This document shows, piece after piece, positions 28,050 to 37,069 of a DNA stretch of 64,000 nt. The notes under the pieces were generated by a model. That model worked only from the letters and a program-made list of their open reading frames with translations. It ran no database searches and was not told where the DNA came from. The translations under genes were made by a program, and so were the position numbers. Source of the stretch: Halorussus limi (lineage in GTDB: Archaea; Halobacteriota; Halobacteria; Halobacteriales; Haladaptataceae). The stretch is taken from positions 3,365,626 through 3,429,625 of the forward strand of contig NZ_CP096659.1 in NCBI RefSeq assembly GCF_023238205.1, written 5' to 3'. Each line of letters starts with the position of its first letter. The first letter of the stretch is position 1.

Positions 28050-28550
28050 TTACGCGTCATCTGGGTCGTCGTCCTCATCGTCGTCGTACGGGTCTGTGAA
28101 GAAGAAGTGGTTGAACGGTTGCACCCGGCGCTGGCGCAGGATTTCCGAACTCTCTATCGAGAGGCCGACTTCGTGGATGGCGTCGGTGATGCGGACGGTG
28201 TCGGACGTGCCGGTCCCGACCGCCTCGACGAACAGGTTCCGCTGGCCCGTCAGCGTTTCCCGAACGTCCACGACCCCGCGAATGTCGAGTATCTGTTCGA
28301 CCATCGCGGTCCGCTCGGACGGCGGTGCCGTACAGACGAACAGCACTTGGAGCGGGAGGTCGGCCGCCTCGTAGTCGATTTTCGGATGGTAGCCCTCGAT
28401 GATTCCGTCGTCTTCGAGTTGCTCGATTCGGTTGCGGACCGTGCTGGCGGAGACGTCGACCTTGTCCGCGATTTCTTGGGCCGTCCGGTTGCGCGCGTCC
28501 ATCTGGAGTTCGTGCAGGATTCCTCGGTCCACGTTGTCCAACTTGACCAT
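28050..28550 (-). CDS. Lrp/AsnC-family transcriptional regulator
   Basis: A 166-aa protein beginning MVKLDNVDRGILHELQMDAR (ATG at 28550). The N-terminal HTH (DKVDVSASTVRNRIEQLEDDG) is the AsnC type, followed by an effector (RAM-like) domain. The last ~12 residues are an almost pure Asp tail. Such regulators sense amino acids or other small ligands. It has no obvious partner gene; regulation of its own promoter is common for the family. Confidence 0.92.
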   Translation of the reverse strand: MVKLDNVDRGILHELQMDARNRTAQEIADKVDVSASTVRNRIEQLEDDGIIEGYHPKIDYEAADLPLQVLFVCTAPPSERTAMVEQILDIRGVVDVRETLTGQRNLFVEAVGTGTSDTVRITDAIHEVGLSIESSEILRQRRVQPFNHFFFTDPYDDDEDDDPDDA

Positions 28551-28667
28551 ACCCGGATTCGGGTAGCCACGACAATAGGTGGCAGGGCGGACTCGACTCT
28601 CCCGCAGAGCGGACACGAACGCCCGGCCTCCGCGAAGCGACCGGAAAGTTAGAAGCCAGAAACCGAT

Positions 28668-28997
28668 TCAGAGCGGCAACGCCGCTCGAACGCGCTCGAT
28701 GACGCCCGGCGTTCGGGAGTTCCGGTAGCGTTCGAAGACGGGGTGGAGCGCGTTCAGGAACTCCTGCTGGTCGTCGAACCGGTCGCGCTCGACTTCCGCG
28801 ACGGCCTCCGCGAGCGGTACGGTGTGGCCGTCGGCGTCGTACTTGATGCGCGGGTTCGAGAGTGCCTGCACGACTTCGTCGCCGGTCGCCGGGAACGAGA
28901 GGTCGCCGCCGTCGAGTTCGGCCGCCACTTCGGCGATGCCGAACTCGATGACGTCGGGACCTCCGTCCGAGTTCGACGGTGGTGGCCTCACGCCCAT
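28668..28997 (-). CDS. Small haloarchaeal protein (DUF5789-like)
   Basis: A 109-aa acidic protein starting MGVRPPPSN (ATG at 28997). The middle FPATGDEVVQALSNPRIKYD resembles the DUF5789 group of small haloarchaeal proteins. No catalytic or metal motif is seen. The function is unknown; the family assignment is from memory of the pattern. Confidence 0.7.
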   Translation of the reverse strand: MGVRPPPSNSDGGPDVIEFGIAEVAAELDGGDLSFPATGDEVVQALSNPRIKYDADGHTVPLAEAVAEVERDRFDDQQEFLNALHPVFERYRNSRTPGVIERVRAALPL

Positions 28998-29101
28998 GTG
29001 CGTGGCTTCTCTCTCGCGGAATGAAAAACTCACTACTCGGATTTCTAATCTGTCTCGGGCGCGGAGTGGGTTCGCGGTCAGTCGCTGTCAGATGAGAATT
29101 G

Positions 29102-29109
29102 TATATAAG
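29102..29109 (+). promoter_or_regulatory. Orphan TATA box
   Basis: TATATAAG is one of the strongest TATA boxes in the window but lies about 150 bp before the next plus-strand ATG (29260), which has a weaker, better-spaced CTTTACG element. Downstream are two related segments, ACGTTATAG and CTATAGAACGT, about 15 bp apart. Confidence 0.4.
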
Positions 29110-29259
29110 TGTTTCAGAACGTTATAGACGCTTTTGAGACATCTATAGAACGTCCTACTGATTCGCTCCGGATAGTGCCCGTAGACGGACCGACCGCACC
29201 GACGGCCCTCGGTAGCCGGGAACCCCGCCTTTACGTCCGTCAAGCCCCTCGCTTCAGCC

Positions 29260-31425
29260 ATGACCGACGACCCCACCGCGCGCAACCGACTCGACGAGGA
29301 GGCGAGTCCGTACCTCCGCCAGCACGCCGACAATCCGGTCAACTGGCAACCGTGGGACGACGCCGCGCTCGACGCCGCCCGAGAGCGCGACGTGCCCATC
29401 TTCCTGTCGGTCGGCTACTCGGCCTGCCACTGGTGTCACGTCATGGAGGAAGAGAGCTTCGAGGACGAGGCGACCGCCGAGGTGCTGAACGAGAACTTCG
29501 TCCCCATCAAGGTGGACCGCGAGGAGCGCCCGGACCTCGACAGCATCTATCAGACCATCTGTCAGGCCGTCTCGGGCCGGGGCGGGTGGCCGCTGTCGGT
29601 GTGGCTCACCCCCGACGGCCGACCGTTCTACGTCGGGACCTACTTCCCGAAGGAGGCCAAGCGGGGCCAACCCGGCTTCCGCGACCTGCTCGAAAACATC
29701 GCCGACTCGTGGGCCGAGGACGACGAGCGCCGGGAGATGGACCGGCGGGTCGACCAGTGGACCGACGCCATCGAGGGCGAACTCGAATCCGTCCCCGACC
29801 CCGGCGAGGCCCCCGGCGAGGACCTGCTCGAATCGGCCGCCGACGCCGCGGTCCGGAGCGCCGACCGCGAACACGGCGGGTTCGGCACCGGCCAGAAGTT
29901 CCCGCAGGCCGGGCGCATCCACCTGCTCCTGCGCGCCGCAGAGCGCGCCGAACGCGACGGGGGCGCGGGCGACGATACCGCCGACGAGTACCGCGCAGTC
30001 GCCACGGAGGCGCTCTCGGCGATGGCCGAGGGCGGCCTCTTCGACCACGTCGGCGGCGGGTTCCACCGCTACACCGTGGACCGCGAGTGGGTCGTGCCCC
30101 ACTTCGAGAAGATGCTCTACGACAACGCCGAACTCTCGCGGGCGATGCTCGCGGGCTATCAGGTCGCGGGCGACGACCGGTACGCGACCGCCGCGCGCCG
30201 GACCTTCGCGTTCGTCGAGCGCGAGATGACCCATCCCGACGGCGGGTTCTACAGCACGCTCGACGCCCAGAGCGACGGCGAGGAGGGCAAGTTCTACGTC
30301 TGGACGCCCGACCAGATTCGGGACGCGGTCGCGAGCGGCGAGCGGACCGACGAGTCCGCGGACGACGACACCGCCGCGGACCTCTTCTGCGACCGGTTCG
30401 GCGTCACCGAGTCGGGCAACTTCGAGGGGAAGACGGTCCTGACCGTCAGCGAGTCGGTCGCCGACCTCGCCGACGAGTACGGGATGAGCGAGCGAGAGGT
30501 CGAGGAGACCGTCGAGAGCGTCCGCGAGCGGGTCTTCGAGGCGCGCGAGGAGCGCGTCCGGCCGCGGCGTGACGAGAAGGTGCTGGCCGGCTGGAACGGC
30601 CTCATGATTTCGGCGCTCGCGGAGGGCGCTCTCGTCCTCGGCGACGACCGCTACGCCGACCTCGCGGCCGACGCGCTCGGGTTCGTCCGCGAGCAACTGT
30701 GGGACCCGCAGGAGGAGCGACTCGCTCGCAGATTCAAGGACGGCGACGTGGCCATCGAGGGCTACCTCGAAGACTACGCCTTCCTCGCTCGGGGCGCGCT
30801 GAACCTCTACGAGGCGACCGGCGACCCCGACCACCTCGGCTTCGCGCTGGACCTCGCGGCGGCCGTCACCGACGAGTTCTGGGACGCCGACGCCGGAACC
30901 ATCTACTTCACCCCCGAGCGCGGCGAGGAACTGGTCGCCCGACCGCAGGAGCCACGCGACCAGTCGACGCCCTCCAGCCTCGGCGTCGCGGCCGACACTT
31001 TACTCGCGCTCGCCGAGTTCACGCCGGACGACGAGTTCGCCGACGTCGCCGAGCGCGTCCTCGAAACCCGGGCGCAGGAGATTCGGTCGAACCCGCTGCA
31101 GCACGCCTCGCTCGCGCTCGCGGCCGACCGCTACGCCCGCGGGTCGCTCGAAGTCACCGCGGTCGCCGACGACCTGCCGGAGGCGTGGCGCGAGACGCTC
31201 GCCGAGCGATACCTGCCCGGTCGTCTGCTGTCGCGCCGACCCCCGACCGACGGGGAACTCTCGACGTGGCTCGACCGACTCGGACTCGGCGAAGCCCCGC
31301 CCATCTGGGCCGAGCGCGGGCGGACCGACGGCGAACCGACGGTCTACGTCTGCCGAGAGTTCGCCTGTTCGCCCCCGGAGACCGACCTCGCCGCGGCGCT
31401 CGACTGGGCCGACGAGAGCGCCTGA
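29260..31425 (+). CDS. YyaL/Spermatogenesis-associated-protein-20-like protein (DUF255 thioredoxin domain)
   Basis: A 721-aa protein with an N-terminal thioredoxin-fold DUF255 domain (residues ~5-165) carrying SACHWCHVM (C56, C59), and a C-terminal six-hairpin (GH-like alpha/alpha) domain with FEKMLYDNAELSRAML and WNGLMISALAEGA. Length and layout match YyaL/SPATA20. The biochemical role is not established for archaea; redox-linked carbohydrate modification has been suggested from the fold. No partner genes are adjacent. Confidence 0.94.
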   Translation: MTDDPTARNRLDEEASPYLRQHADNPVNWQPWDDAALDAARERDVPIFLSVGYSACHWCHVMEEESFEDEATAEVLNENFVPIKVDREERPDLDSIYQTICQAVSGRGGWPLSVWLTPDGRPFYVGTYFPKEAKRGQPGFRDLLENIADSWAEDDERREMDRRVDQWTDAIEGELESVPDPGEAPGEDLLESAADAAVRSADREHGGFGTGQKFPQAGRIHLLLRAAERAERDGGAGDDTADEYRAVATEALSAMAEGGLFDHVGGGFHRYTVDREWVVPHFEKMLYDNAELSRAMLAGYQVAGDDRYATAARRTFAFVEREMTHPDGGFYSTLDAQSDGEEGKFYVWTPDQIRDAVASGERTDESADDDTAADLFCDRFGVTESGNFEGKTVLTVSESVADLADEYGMSEREVEETVESVRERVFEAREERVRPRRDEKVLAGWNGLMISALAEGALVLGDDRYADLAADALGFVREQLWDPQEERLARRFKDGDVAIEGYLEDYAFLARGALNLYEATGDPDHLGFALDLAAAVTDEFWDADAGTIYFTPERGEELVARPQEPRDQSTPSSLGVAADTLLALAEFTPDDEFADVAERVLETRAQEIRSNPLQHASLALAADRYARGSLEVTAVADDLPEAWRETLAERYLPGRLLSRRPPTDGELSTWLDRLGLGEAPPIWAERGRTDGEPTVYVCREFACSPPETDLAAALDWADESA

Positions 31426-31433
31426 ACGCGGGC

Positions 31434-31448
31434 CGGGGTTCGACCCCG
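31434..31448 (+). terminator. Short GC hairpin after the YyaL-like gene
   Basis: CGGGGT and ACCCCG arms with a TCG loop start nine bases after the stop codon. No T-run follows, so its role in termination is uncertain. Confidence 0.3.
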
Positions 31449-31485
31449 CGTCGGCCGGTAGATTCCCGGTCCCGGGGTGCGAAAG

Positions 31486-31493
31486 TTTATTAA
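31486..31493 (+). promoter_or_regulatory. TATA box for the DUF7504/CHAT unit
   Basis: TTTATTAA lies 26-33 bp before the ATG at 31519, giving a leaderless mRNA likely covering the two following genes. Confidence 0.7.
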
Positions 31494-31518
31494 CAACACA
31501 TCTTCAACGATTTTGCCA

Positions 31519-32280
31519 ATGAGCGCAGGGAGTTCCGGTTATCGGGGGGCTACTTCCGACGACGCTTCCTCCTCGGAGGACGAGCCTCGATTTCTCGACG
31601 TGCTACGGGAACTGAAGGCCGACGGGTGTAACCTGCTGGTCGTGGGGGACGCGCCGCGTCGCCTGTTCACCGAAGCCAGCGCGGGCCTGCTCGGGGGACC
31701 AGAAGAACGGCGCTATCGACTGCTGGCGGTCACTGACGCGAGCGCACAGAGCGTCGTCGAGCGCCTGCCCGACCCCGAGGAGACGCCGGGAGAATTCGCC
31801 GAGACGACAGAAATCGTCAATCACGCGTCCCCGCCGCGGTCGGTCGTGGACGCCGGAGCGTCCCGCAATGCCCCGCCGCTGAGCGACCTCTCGGAGCGGC
31901 GGGTCGTGGACCCGCAACTCGCGGGTCTGCAGGCCGAACTCGCCGAGTCGATGGCGACGTTCAACCGACACGCCGGGGGACTCCGCCCGGCCCAGTTGCG
32001 GGTCGGCGTCGACTCCCTCGGCGCGCTCTTCGAGCACTACGACGCCGGCGTCGTACACCGGTGTCTGCAGGTCGTCACCGGCTACGTCGACGACTACGAC
32101 GCGATGGGCCACTACGTGCTGACCGAACCGTACGACAGCGAGCGTGCCGAGCGACTCGCCGACGACTTCGACGCCGTGGTCGAGATTCGCGCGGTCGACG
32201 GCGGCCGGGACGACCACCACGCCGAGGAGCGCTGGCACGTGTCGAGCCACGACCTCGTGACCGACTGGTTCCCGCTGTAA
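31519..32280 (+). CDS. DUF7504-like protein (degenerate RecA/KaiC-like fold)
   Basis: A 253-aa acidic protein. The N-terminal part has the pattern FLDVLRELKADGCNLLVVG, where a KaiC/RecA P-loop would sit, but continues DAPRRLF with no GxxxxGK[ST], so nucleotide binding is unlikely. The C-terminal ~90 residues (LFEHYDAGVVHRCLQVV ... YDAMGHYVL) resemble haloarchaeal DUF7504 proteins. It starts at the ATG supported by the TATA box at 31486. It lies 43 bp before the CHAT gene on the same strand, so the two probably work together, perhaps as sensor/effector. The function is unknown. Confidence 0.75.
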   Translation: MSAGSSGYRGATSDDASSSEDEPRFLDVLRELKADGCNLLVVGDAPRRLFTEASAGLLGGPEERRYRLLAVTDASAQSVVERLPDPEETPGEFAETTEIVNHASPPRSVVDAGASRNAPPLSDLSERRVVDPQLAGLQAELAESMATFNRHAGGLRPAQLRVGVDSLGALFEHYDAGVVHRCLQVVTGYVDDYDAMGHYVLTEPYDSERAERLADDFDAVVEIRAVDGGRDDHHAEERWHVSSHDLVTDWFPL

Positions 32281-32323
32281 CTCCCCGACAACCAACTCTC
32301 CGACGCGAAACGAGACCACCAAC

Positions 32324-34447
32324 ATGAACCCACGATTCGACTCACCCGACGACGAATCCGGTATCGCCGTAATCGACCCCGTCGGGAGCAACCGAGTTGC
32401 CCTCTACACGCCGGGGTCGGTCTCGCCCGAACCGGCCGACACCGACGGGTTCGTCTACCCGGTATCGGCCGCTCGGCGGTTCGTCACGTCCGAAATCCGC
32501 TTCCGGTACGCCGTTCAGGTCAGTGTTCGTCGGAGTGACGGCGCGTATCTCTGTGACCTCGACCCCGTGACGAATCGGGAGTTCGACGACGGCGAGTATC
32601 TCCTCGAAGTGACTGGCCCCGTCAAAATGTACCTCAGGGTACCGTCGTCTATCAGCACCGAACGAACGGACGATGGCCTCCGGTTCGAGTTCGGGGGCGA
32701 CGTCGAAGTCGAACTCGGGGCCCGGTTGCCGCACAACACTCCCGCGGCGACGATTACGGTTCCCGACGCCCCCGCCGCTGCGATGGACGCGATATCCACG
32801 TTCGGGTCGGCGCTGAAAACGACGTCGCCGGAGCGGTCGTGGCCCACGCTCCGGGGTCATCCGCCGCGCATCGAACGCGGCGACGAGTTGGCGATACCCG
32901 ACGAACTCGATGCCCCGGATACCGGAATCACCATCCACGTCCCCGCGACCTACGAACACGTCCTCCCCGTCGCACCGCTAGCGTACTACCTCGGCGCGAG
33001 GGTCGTGCCCGGCGACCCGCCCCGTCTGACCACGACAGACGGGTTCACACACCGTCTCGGCGAGGGAGATGAGTTCGGTGACGAGGTCGCTCGGTTACTG
33101 AAACGGGTCTACGTCCTCGACTGCGCGACGAGAGGCGAGGGGTTCCACCCGGTCGAACTCCCCGCGCGCCGTGCGGTCGAGTCCGTCGCCGACCTCGACT
33201 TCGCGACGCTGTACGACGCACCGCCGGTCGAGCGCCTCCCGACGTACCTCTCGGTACCCGAGACGGTCGCCGAGGAGGTCAAACCGACGTGGGGTCGCGT
33301 CACCTACGCACGGCCGGTCGCCGAGAGCCTCGAACTGCTACCGTACGCGGTGTACGACCTCTCGATAGTTCGCGCGAAGGCGGCGACGCCGGACGCCCCG
33401 GCGACCGTCGGTGCGAACGACACCACGGGAGAAGACGCGCTGAGTTCGTTCAAGCGTCGTTCCGACCTCGCCGACCTCGGTCTCCCGTCTGAGTCGGGCG
33501 AACGAGCGGCCGGCGTACCGGACCCCGACGAGTACGTGCCCCTGCCGGAGGCCGACGCGCTGGAGCGGGCGTGGATCGGCGACGGGACGCCGGTCCACGG
33601 CACGAAACTCCACGCCGCGGCGTTCCGCCACGAGCGAACGGAGTCCACCGACGGTGTCATCGAAGTGACCGTCGTCTGCAACGACGAGGAGATGCGCGAG
33701 GAGTGGGACGCCGTCTCGGACGTGTACGGCGCGCGCGACGAGGTCCCGTTCGAGGTGGACTGTCGGTTCGGCGTCACGACCGACGAACTCCGGACGCTGT
33801 TGGCGGCCGACCGCGACCTGTTCCACTTCATCGGCCACGTCGACGGTCGCGGGTTAGCGTGTTCCGACGGTCTCCTCGACGCCGAAACGGTCGACGAGAC
33901 CGGAGCGACGACGATTCTGCTCAACGCCTGTCGGTCCCACGACCAAGGCGTCTCACTCGTGGAAGCGGGCGCTCGCGCGGCCATCGTGAGTTGGGGCGAC
34001 GTCGGCAATTCGGGCGCAGTCGAGGTCGGCGAGACGTTCGCGCAGTTACTCAACTACGGGTTCGCCGTCGGCAGCGCACTCGCAATCGTCGAAGAGTACA
34101 CGAGCATCGGTCGTCACTACGTCGCGGTCGGGGACCCGAGCGTCGCAGTGGCCCAGTGTGAAGACGGTACCCCGTCGCTGTGCGAGTTCGACAGCGACTC
34201 GGACGCGACGTCGCACACCGAAGGAGTCCGGGTTCGGATGACGAGCTATCCGAGCGCGGAGTTCGCAGTCGGGACGGTGGTGCACTCGTATCTGCGGGAC
34301 GGCGAAGAGGGACTCTACACGGTGCCCGGTTCTAAGCGGTTCGAGAACACGGTCGAGGAGATGCGAGAAGGGTTCGGAAACGACCCCGGTCCGATACTCG
34401 TCGACGACGAACTCCGGTGGACCGACGAGTGGTTCGATGGCGAGTAA
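32324..34447 (+). CDS. CHAT-domain (caspase-like) protease
   Basis: A 707-aa protein. Residues 1-~440 form an uncharacterised acidic region with beta-rich segments; the C-terminal domain (about 440-640) is CHAT-like: LFHFIGHVDGRG places the catalytic His at 505, TTILLNACRSHDQG the Cys at 536, and GARAAIVSWGDVGNSGA / VGDPSVAV give the remaining caspase-fold strands. CHAT proteases cut defined partners in bacterial defence and signalling systems. It follows the DUF7504-like gene by 43 bp, so that protein may be its partner. No toxin, gasdermin or TPR gene lies nearby. The catalytic residues are visible; a substrate is not. Confidence 0.85.
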   Translation: MNPRFDSPDDESGIAVIDPVGSNRVALYTPGSVSPEPADTDGFVYPVSAARRFVTSEIRFRYAVQVSVRRSDGAYLCDLDPVTNREFDDGEYLLEVTGPVKMYLRVPSSISTERTDDGLRFEFGGDVEVELGARLPHNTPAATITVPDAPAAAMDAISTFGSALKTTSPERSWPTLRGHPPRIERGDELAIPDELDAPDTGITIHVPATYEHVLPVAPLAYYLGARVVPGDPPRLTTTDGFTHRLGEGDEFGDEVARLLKRVYVLDCATRGEGFHPVELPARRAVESVADLDFATLYDAPPVERLPTYLSVPETVAEEVKPTWGRVTYARPVAESLELLPYAVYDLSIVRAKAATPDAPATVGANDTTGEDALSSFKRRSDLADLGLPSESGERAAGVPDPDEYVPLPEADALERAWIGDGTPVHGTKLHAAAFRHERTESTDGVIEVTVVCNDEEMREEWDAVSDVYGARDEVPFEVDCRFGVTTDELRTLLAADRDLFHFIGHVDGRGLACSDGLLDAETVDETGATTILLNACRSHDQGVSLVEAGARAAIVSWGDVGNSGAVEVGETFAQLLNYGFAVGSALAIVEEYTSIGRHYVAVGDPSVAVAQCEDGTPSLCEFDSDSDATSHTEGVRVRMTSYPSAEFAVGTVVHSYLRDGEEGLYTVPGSKRFENTVEEMREGFGNDPGPILVDDELRWTDEWFDGE

Positions 34448-34481
34448 GTAGTTCGGCGTCGAGAAGAGTCGACGCCCGGTG

Positions 34482-34853
34482 TCAGGCCATCACGTCGGCG
34501 TCGAGTAGTCGCTCTGCGACGTACTCCGCCGCGGGTCGGTCCTCGGACTCCTCGAAGCGCGCTATCTCCTCGCCGCCGTGTTCGACTACCACGGTCGGGA
34601 TGAGCGACACGTCGTACTCCTCGACCTTCGGGCCGTCCTTGTCGCGGTCGACCTCGTAGACCTCGATCTGGTCGTCGGCCACGCCCGCGGCCTCCAGCGC
34701 CGCGAAGAAGTCGGGGAGTACGTCACGGCAGTCGCCACACCAGTCTGCGCCCCAGACGCGGTAGGTGACTTCGCCGACGCCGGCCTCGAAGGCGTCGACG
34801 ACTTCGCTGTGCGCCGCGGCGTCCCACGTCGGATTCGGTTCGGTCGTCTCCAT
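34482..34853 (-). CDS. Thioredoxin-family protein
   Basis: A 123-aa thioredoxin-fold protein starting METTEPNPTW (ATG at 34853). The redox motif WCGDC (C39, C42) differs from the WCGPC of classical thioredoxin, and the cis-Pro is in SLIPTVVV. It probably acts as a cytoplasmic disulfide reductase or exchange protein. It is divergent from the cysteine synthase gene (175 bp between starts). Confidence 0.9.
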   Translation of the reverse strand: METTEPNPTWDAAAHSEVVDAFEAGVGEVTYRVWGADWCGDCRDVLPDFFAALEAAGVADDQIEVYEVDRDKDGPKVEEYDVSLIPTVVVEHGGEEIARFEESEDRPAAEYVAERLLDADVMA

Positions 34854-34999
34854 GGCCGACAGTTGGCGCTCGACGCGTTTAGTCGCACGGGTCGGGGCAG
34901 AGTTGGGGTGGTTCTCCCGACACCGAACGCGAGCGCGTTTGCCGGCGGACGGGTCGGTCCGGACGAATACCGGCACGTCCTGCCACCAGTCGCCATTCG

Positions 35000-35006
35000 T
35001 TTATAC
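35000..35006 (+). promoter_or_regulatory. TATA box for the cysteine synthase gene
   Basis: TTTATAC is 23-29 bp before the ATG at 35029 and selects this start over the long upstream open frame. Confidence 0.7.
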
Positions 35007-35028
35007 ATCCCGCTCCTATCTGTTCGTA

Positions 35029-36105
35029 ATGAAGGAGTCAATCCTGGACGCGGTGGGGTCGCCGCTCGTCAGGGTGTCGTCGCCGGAGGGCGCGACGGTC
35101 GCGGCCAAGGTCGAGGGGTTCAACCCCGGCGGGTCCGCGAAGGACCGGCCGGCGCGAGAGATGATAGCGGCCGCCGAGCGCGCCGGGGAGATTTCGCCGG
35201 GCGACCGCCTCGTCGAACCGACTAGCGGCAACACCGGCATCGGTCTCGCGGTCGCGGCCGCGGCGCGTGGCTACGACCTGACCATCGTGATGCCCGAATC
35301 GAAATCGCCCGAACGCCGGAAACTGCTTCGGGCCTACGGCGCGGACCTCGAACTCGTCGAGGGCGAGATGGAGCACGCCCGCGAGCGCGCCGACCGCCTC
35401 GCCGAGGCCGAGGGCGTCGTCCAGATGGGCCAGTTCGAGAACCCCGCGAACGCCGAGGCCCACTACCGGACGACCGCCGAGGAGATTCTCGAACAGGTCG
35501 AGGGCCGGGAAATCGACGCCTTCGTCGCGGGCGTGGGCACCGGCGGCACCATCACCGGCACCGCATCGCGCCTGCGCGAGGAGTTCCCCGACATGGAGGT
35601 CGTCGCGGTCGAACCCGAGCGAAACGCGGTCCTCACGAGGGAACTGAGTGAGGGCTCGTCGGACGAGTCCGACGGCGTCCTCTCGACGGGCGAGTCCGGC
35701 GACGACGACTATCAGGGGATGGGTCCGGGGTTCGTCAGCGACCTGCTCGACACCGACCTGCTCGATTCGGTCGAACCCGTCGCGCTGGAGGACGCCGAAG
35801 CGGAGGCACGCCGAATCGCCCGCGAGGAGGGCATCCTCGTCGGCCAGTCGTCCGGCGCGGCGTCGGTCGCCGCCAACCGGGTGGCCGAGCGCATCGCTCA
35901 ACCCGAACTGAACTGCCCGGAGGCCCCCGACGAAATCGAGGACCTGATAGCCTCTGACGGGGGAGAACCGGGGCCCGCTGGCGGAGCGACGACCGAAGTG
36001 CAATCGGACGGCGGCGCACTCGACGGCTACGACGACTGCCCGCTCGTGGTGACGGTGTTCCCCGACAGCGGCGAACGGTACCTCTCGACCGGGATGTTCG
36101 ATTAA
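35029..36105 (+). CDS. Cysteine synthase (PLP-dependent, CysK/CysM type)
   Basis: A 358-aa fold-type II PLP enzyme that makes cysteine from O-acetyl- or O-phosphoserine and sulfide. The PLP Lys is K38 in NPGGSAKDR, the substrate loop TSGNTGIG is at 65-72, and GTGGTITG binds the cofactor phosphate. Two low-complexity Asp/Gly/Ser/Glu inserts (around 205-225 and 305-325) are unusual but acidic, as in other halophile enzymes. The last 40 residues contain CPLVVTVFPDSGERYLSTG. Whether it uses acetylserine or phosphoserine cannot be read from the sequence. Confidence 0.92.
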   Translation: MKESILDAVGSPLVRVSSPEGATVAAKVEGFNPGGSAKDRPAREMIAAAERAGEISPGDRLVEPTSGNTGIGLAVAAAARGYDLTIVMPESKSPERRKLLRAYGADLELVEGEMEHARERADRLAEAEGVVQMGQFENPANAEAHYRTTAEEILEQVEGREIDAFVAGVGTGGTITGTASRLREEFPDMEVVAVEPERNAVLTRELSEGSSDESDGVLSTGESGDDDYQGMGPGFVSDLLDTDLLDSVEPVALEDAEAEARRIAREEGILVGQSSGAASVAANRVAERIAQPELNCPEAPDEIEDLIASDGGEPGPAGGATTEVQSDGGALDGYDDCPLVVTVFPDSGERYLSTGMFD

Positions 36106-36812
36106 TAACCAGTCTCGGCGACGTATTCTTCGAACACGTCTAGAAACGCCGGGTCGTAGTCCTCTTCGACGTGGTCCACGTTCCACAGTCCCGACTGGCG
36201 AATCTCCGGACTCGAACTGCTCGTCCCCAGCCACCGCGTATCTCGAGGGTCGAGCGACTCCCGTCGATAGTTACTCAGTAGCGCTATCGCGTTCCGTTCG
36301 ATGTACGCGCGGTCGCTATCTGGGCCCGGTTCGTCGTCTACGTCGACCCAGAGCAACGGCATGCCGCGAACGTAGAAGCTGACCCGCTTCTCCATGTCGT
36401 ACTCCTCGTCTCGGAGACCGTCTTTGGGAGCACTCGACCCCTCACCCCAGTACGGATACTCGTCGGCCAACCCCTCGCGGTCGATGAGTGCCTCTCCGAC
36501 TCTCAGACGAAAGACGGAGCCTCGATGGTTGCCTCCGTCCTCGTGACCGCCGCTGAACGTTCCGCGGTGGCCTCGAAGCCGGTCCCAGAGCGTAGTACCG
36601 CTTCCCTCCGAAACGGCGTGAGTACCGACCCTAGCGACCCGCGGTTGGTCGTCGTCGGTTCGAGATACTTCACGGGCAAAGAAGAAGTACACGCCACGGT
36701 CGGGCCAGTCCATGCGACCGGTGGAGTTCGCCAGATATCGGTACCCGCCGACCCGTTCTCGAAGTTCGTGAAGCAGGCCGTAGAATCGGTCGAGGTCTGT
36801 TCGTCGAGTCAT
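36102..36812 (-). CDS. GIY-YIG-like protein
   Basis: A 236-aa protein whose N-terminal half looks like a degenerate GIY-YIG nuclease: RGVYFFFARE (residues 39-48; GVY for GIY) followed by RVARVGTHAV (58-67; RVG for YIG), then LWDRLRGHRG with the conserved Arg. A candidate catalytic Glu lies in AYIERNAIALL (~175). Very similar layouts occur in bacterial hypothetical proteins, so horizontal transfer is possible. Its 3' end overlaps the convergent cysteine synthase gene by 4 bp, and its 5' end overlaps a small upstream ORF by 4 bp. Nuclease activity is inferred. Confidence 0.7.
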   Translation of the reverse strand: MTRRTDLDRFYGLLHELRERVGGYRYLANSTGRMDWPDRGVYFFFAREVSRTDDDQPRVARVGTHAVSEGSGTTLWDRLRGHRGTFSGGHEDGGNHRGSVFRLRVGEALIDREGLADEYPYWGEGSSAPKDGLRDEEYDMEKRVSFYVRGMPLLWVDVDDEPGPDSDRAYIERNAIALLSNYRRESLDPRDTRWLGTSSSSPEIRQSGLWNVDHVEEDYDPAFLDVFEEYVAETGY

Positions 36813-37000
36813 CGGTCCACCGTTCGGTCGTACTCGGATTCGAGTAGACCGTGTTCAGGCGAACGAACGCACAAGCTCGCGTGGACTCGCTCGGCGTAGT
36901 GATGAAGCTCTTCAGAGAGAATCGAATCCGGAGACAAGTCCTTCGGACGTTCTGCCTCCGGCGATTTTGAACCACAACGACTCACGAGCCCAACAACCAT
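36809..37000 (-). CDS. Small ORF upstream of the GIY-YIG-like gene
   Basis: A 63-aa frame starting MVVGLVSRCGSKSPEAER (ATG at 37000; a GTG at 37012 is an alternative). It overlaps the GIY-YIG start by 4 bp (ATGA), the same junction type as the known operons here, and minus-strand GTTTAAACG (about 37028-37036) is at leaderless TATA distance from 37000. No family is recognised. The C-terminal half has a His/Glu-rich helix-like stretch (SEELHHYAERVHASL). Confidence 0.45.
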   Translation of the reverse strand: MVVGLVSRCGSKSPEAERPKDLSPDSILSEELHHYAERVHASLCVRSPEHGLLESEYDRTVDR

Positions 37001-37069
37001 ACGTCTACCCACGCCGATGACGTTCGTTTAAACTTTCGGTGTTCGCGAACTAAGCAGTTCGGACAACCC

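Noticed and set aside
31434-31448. GGGGTTCGACCCC as tRNA T-arm
   Set aside because: The loop is too short and no other tRNA arms flank it; read as a post-gene hairpin.
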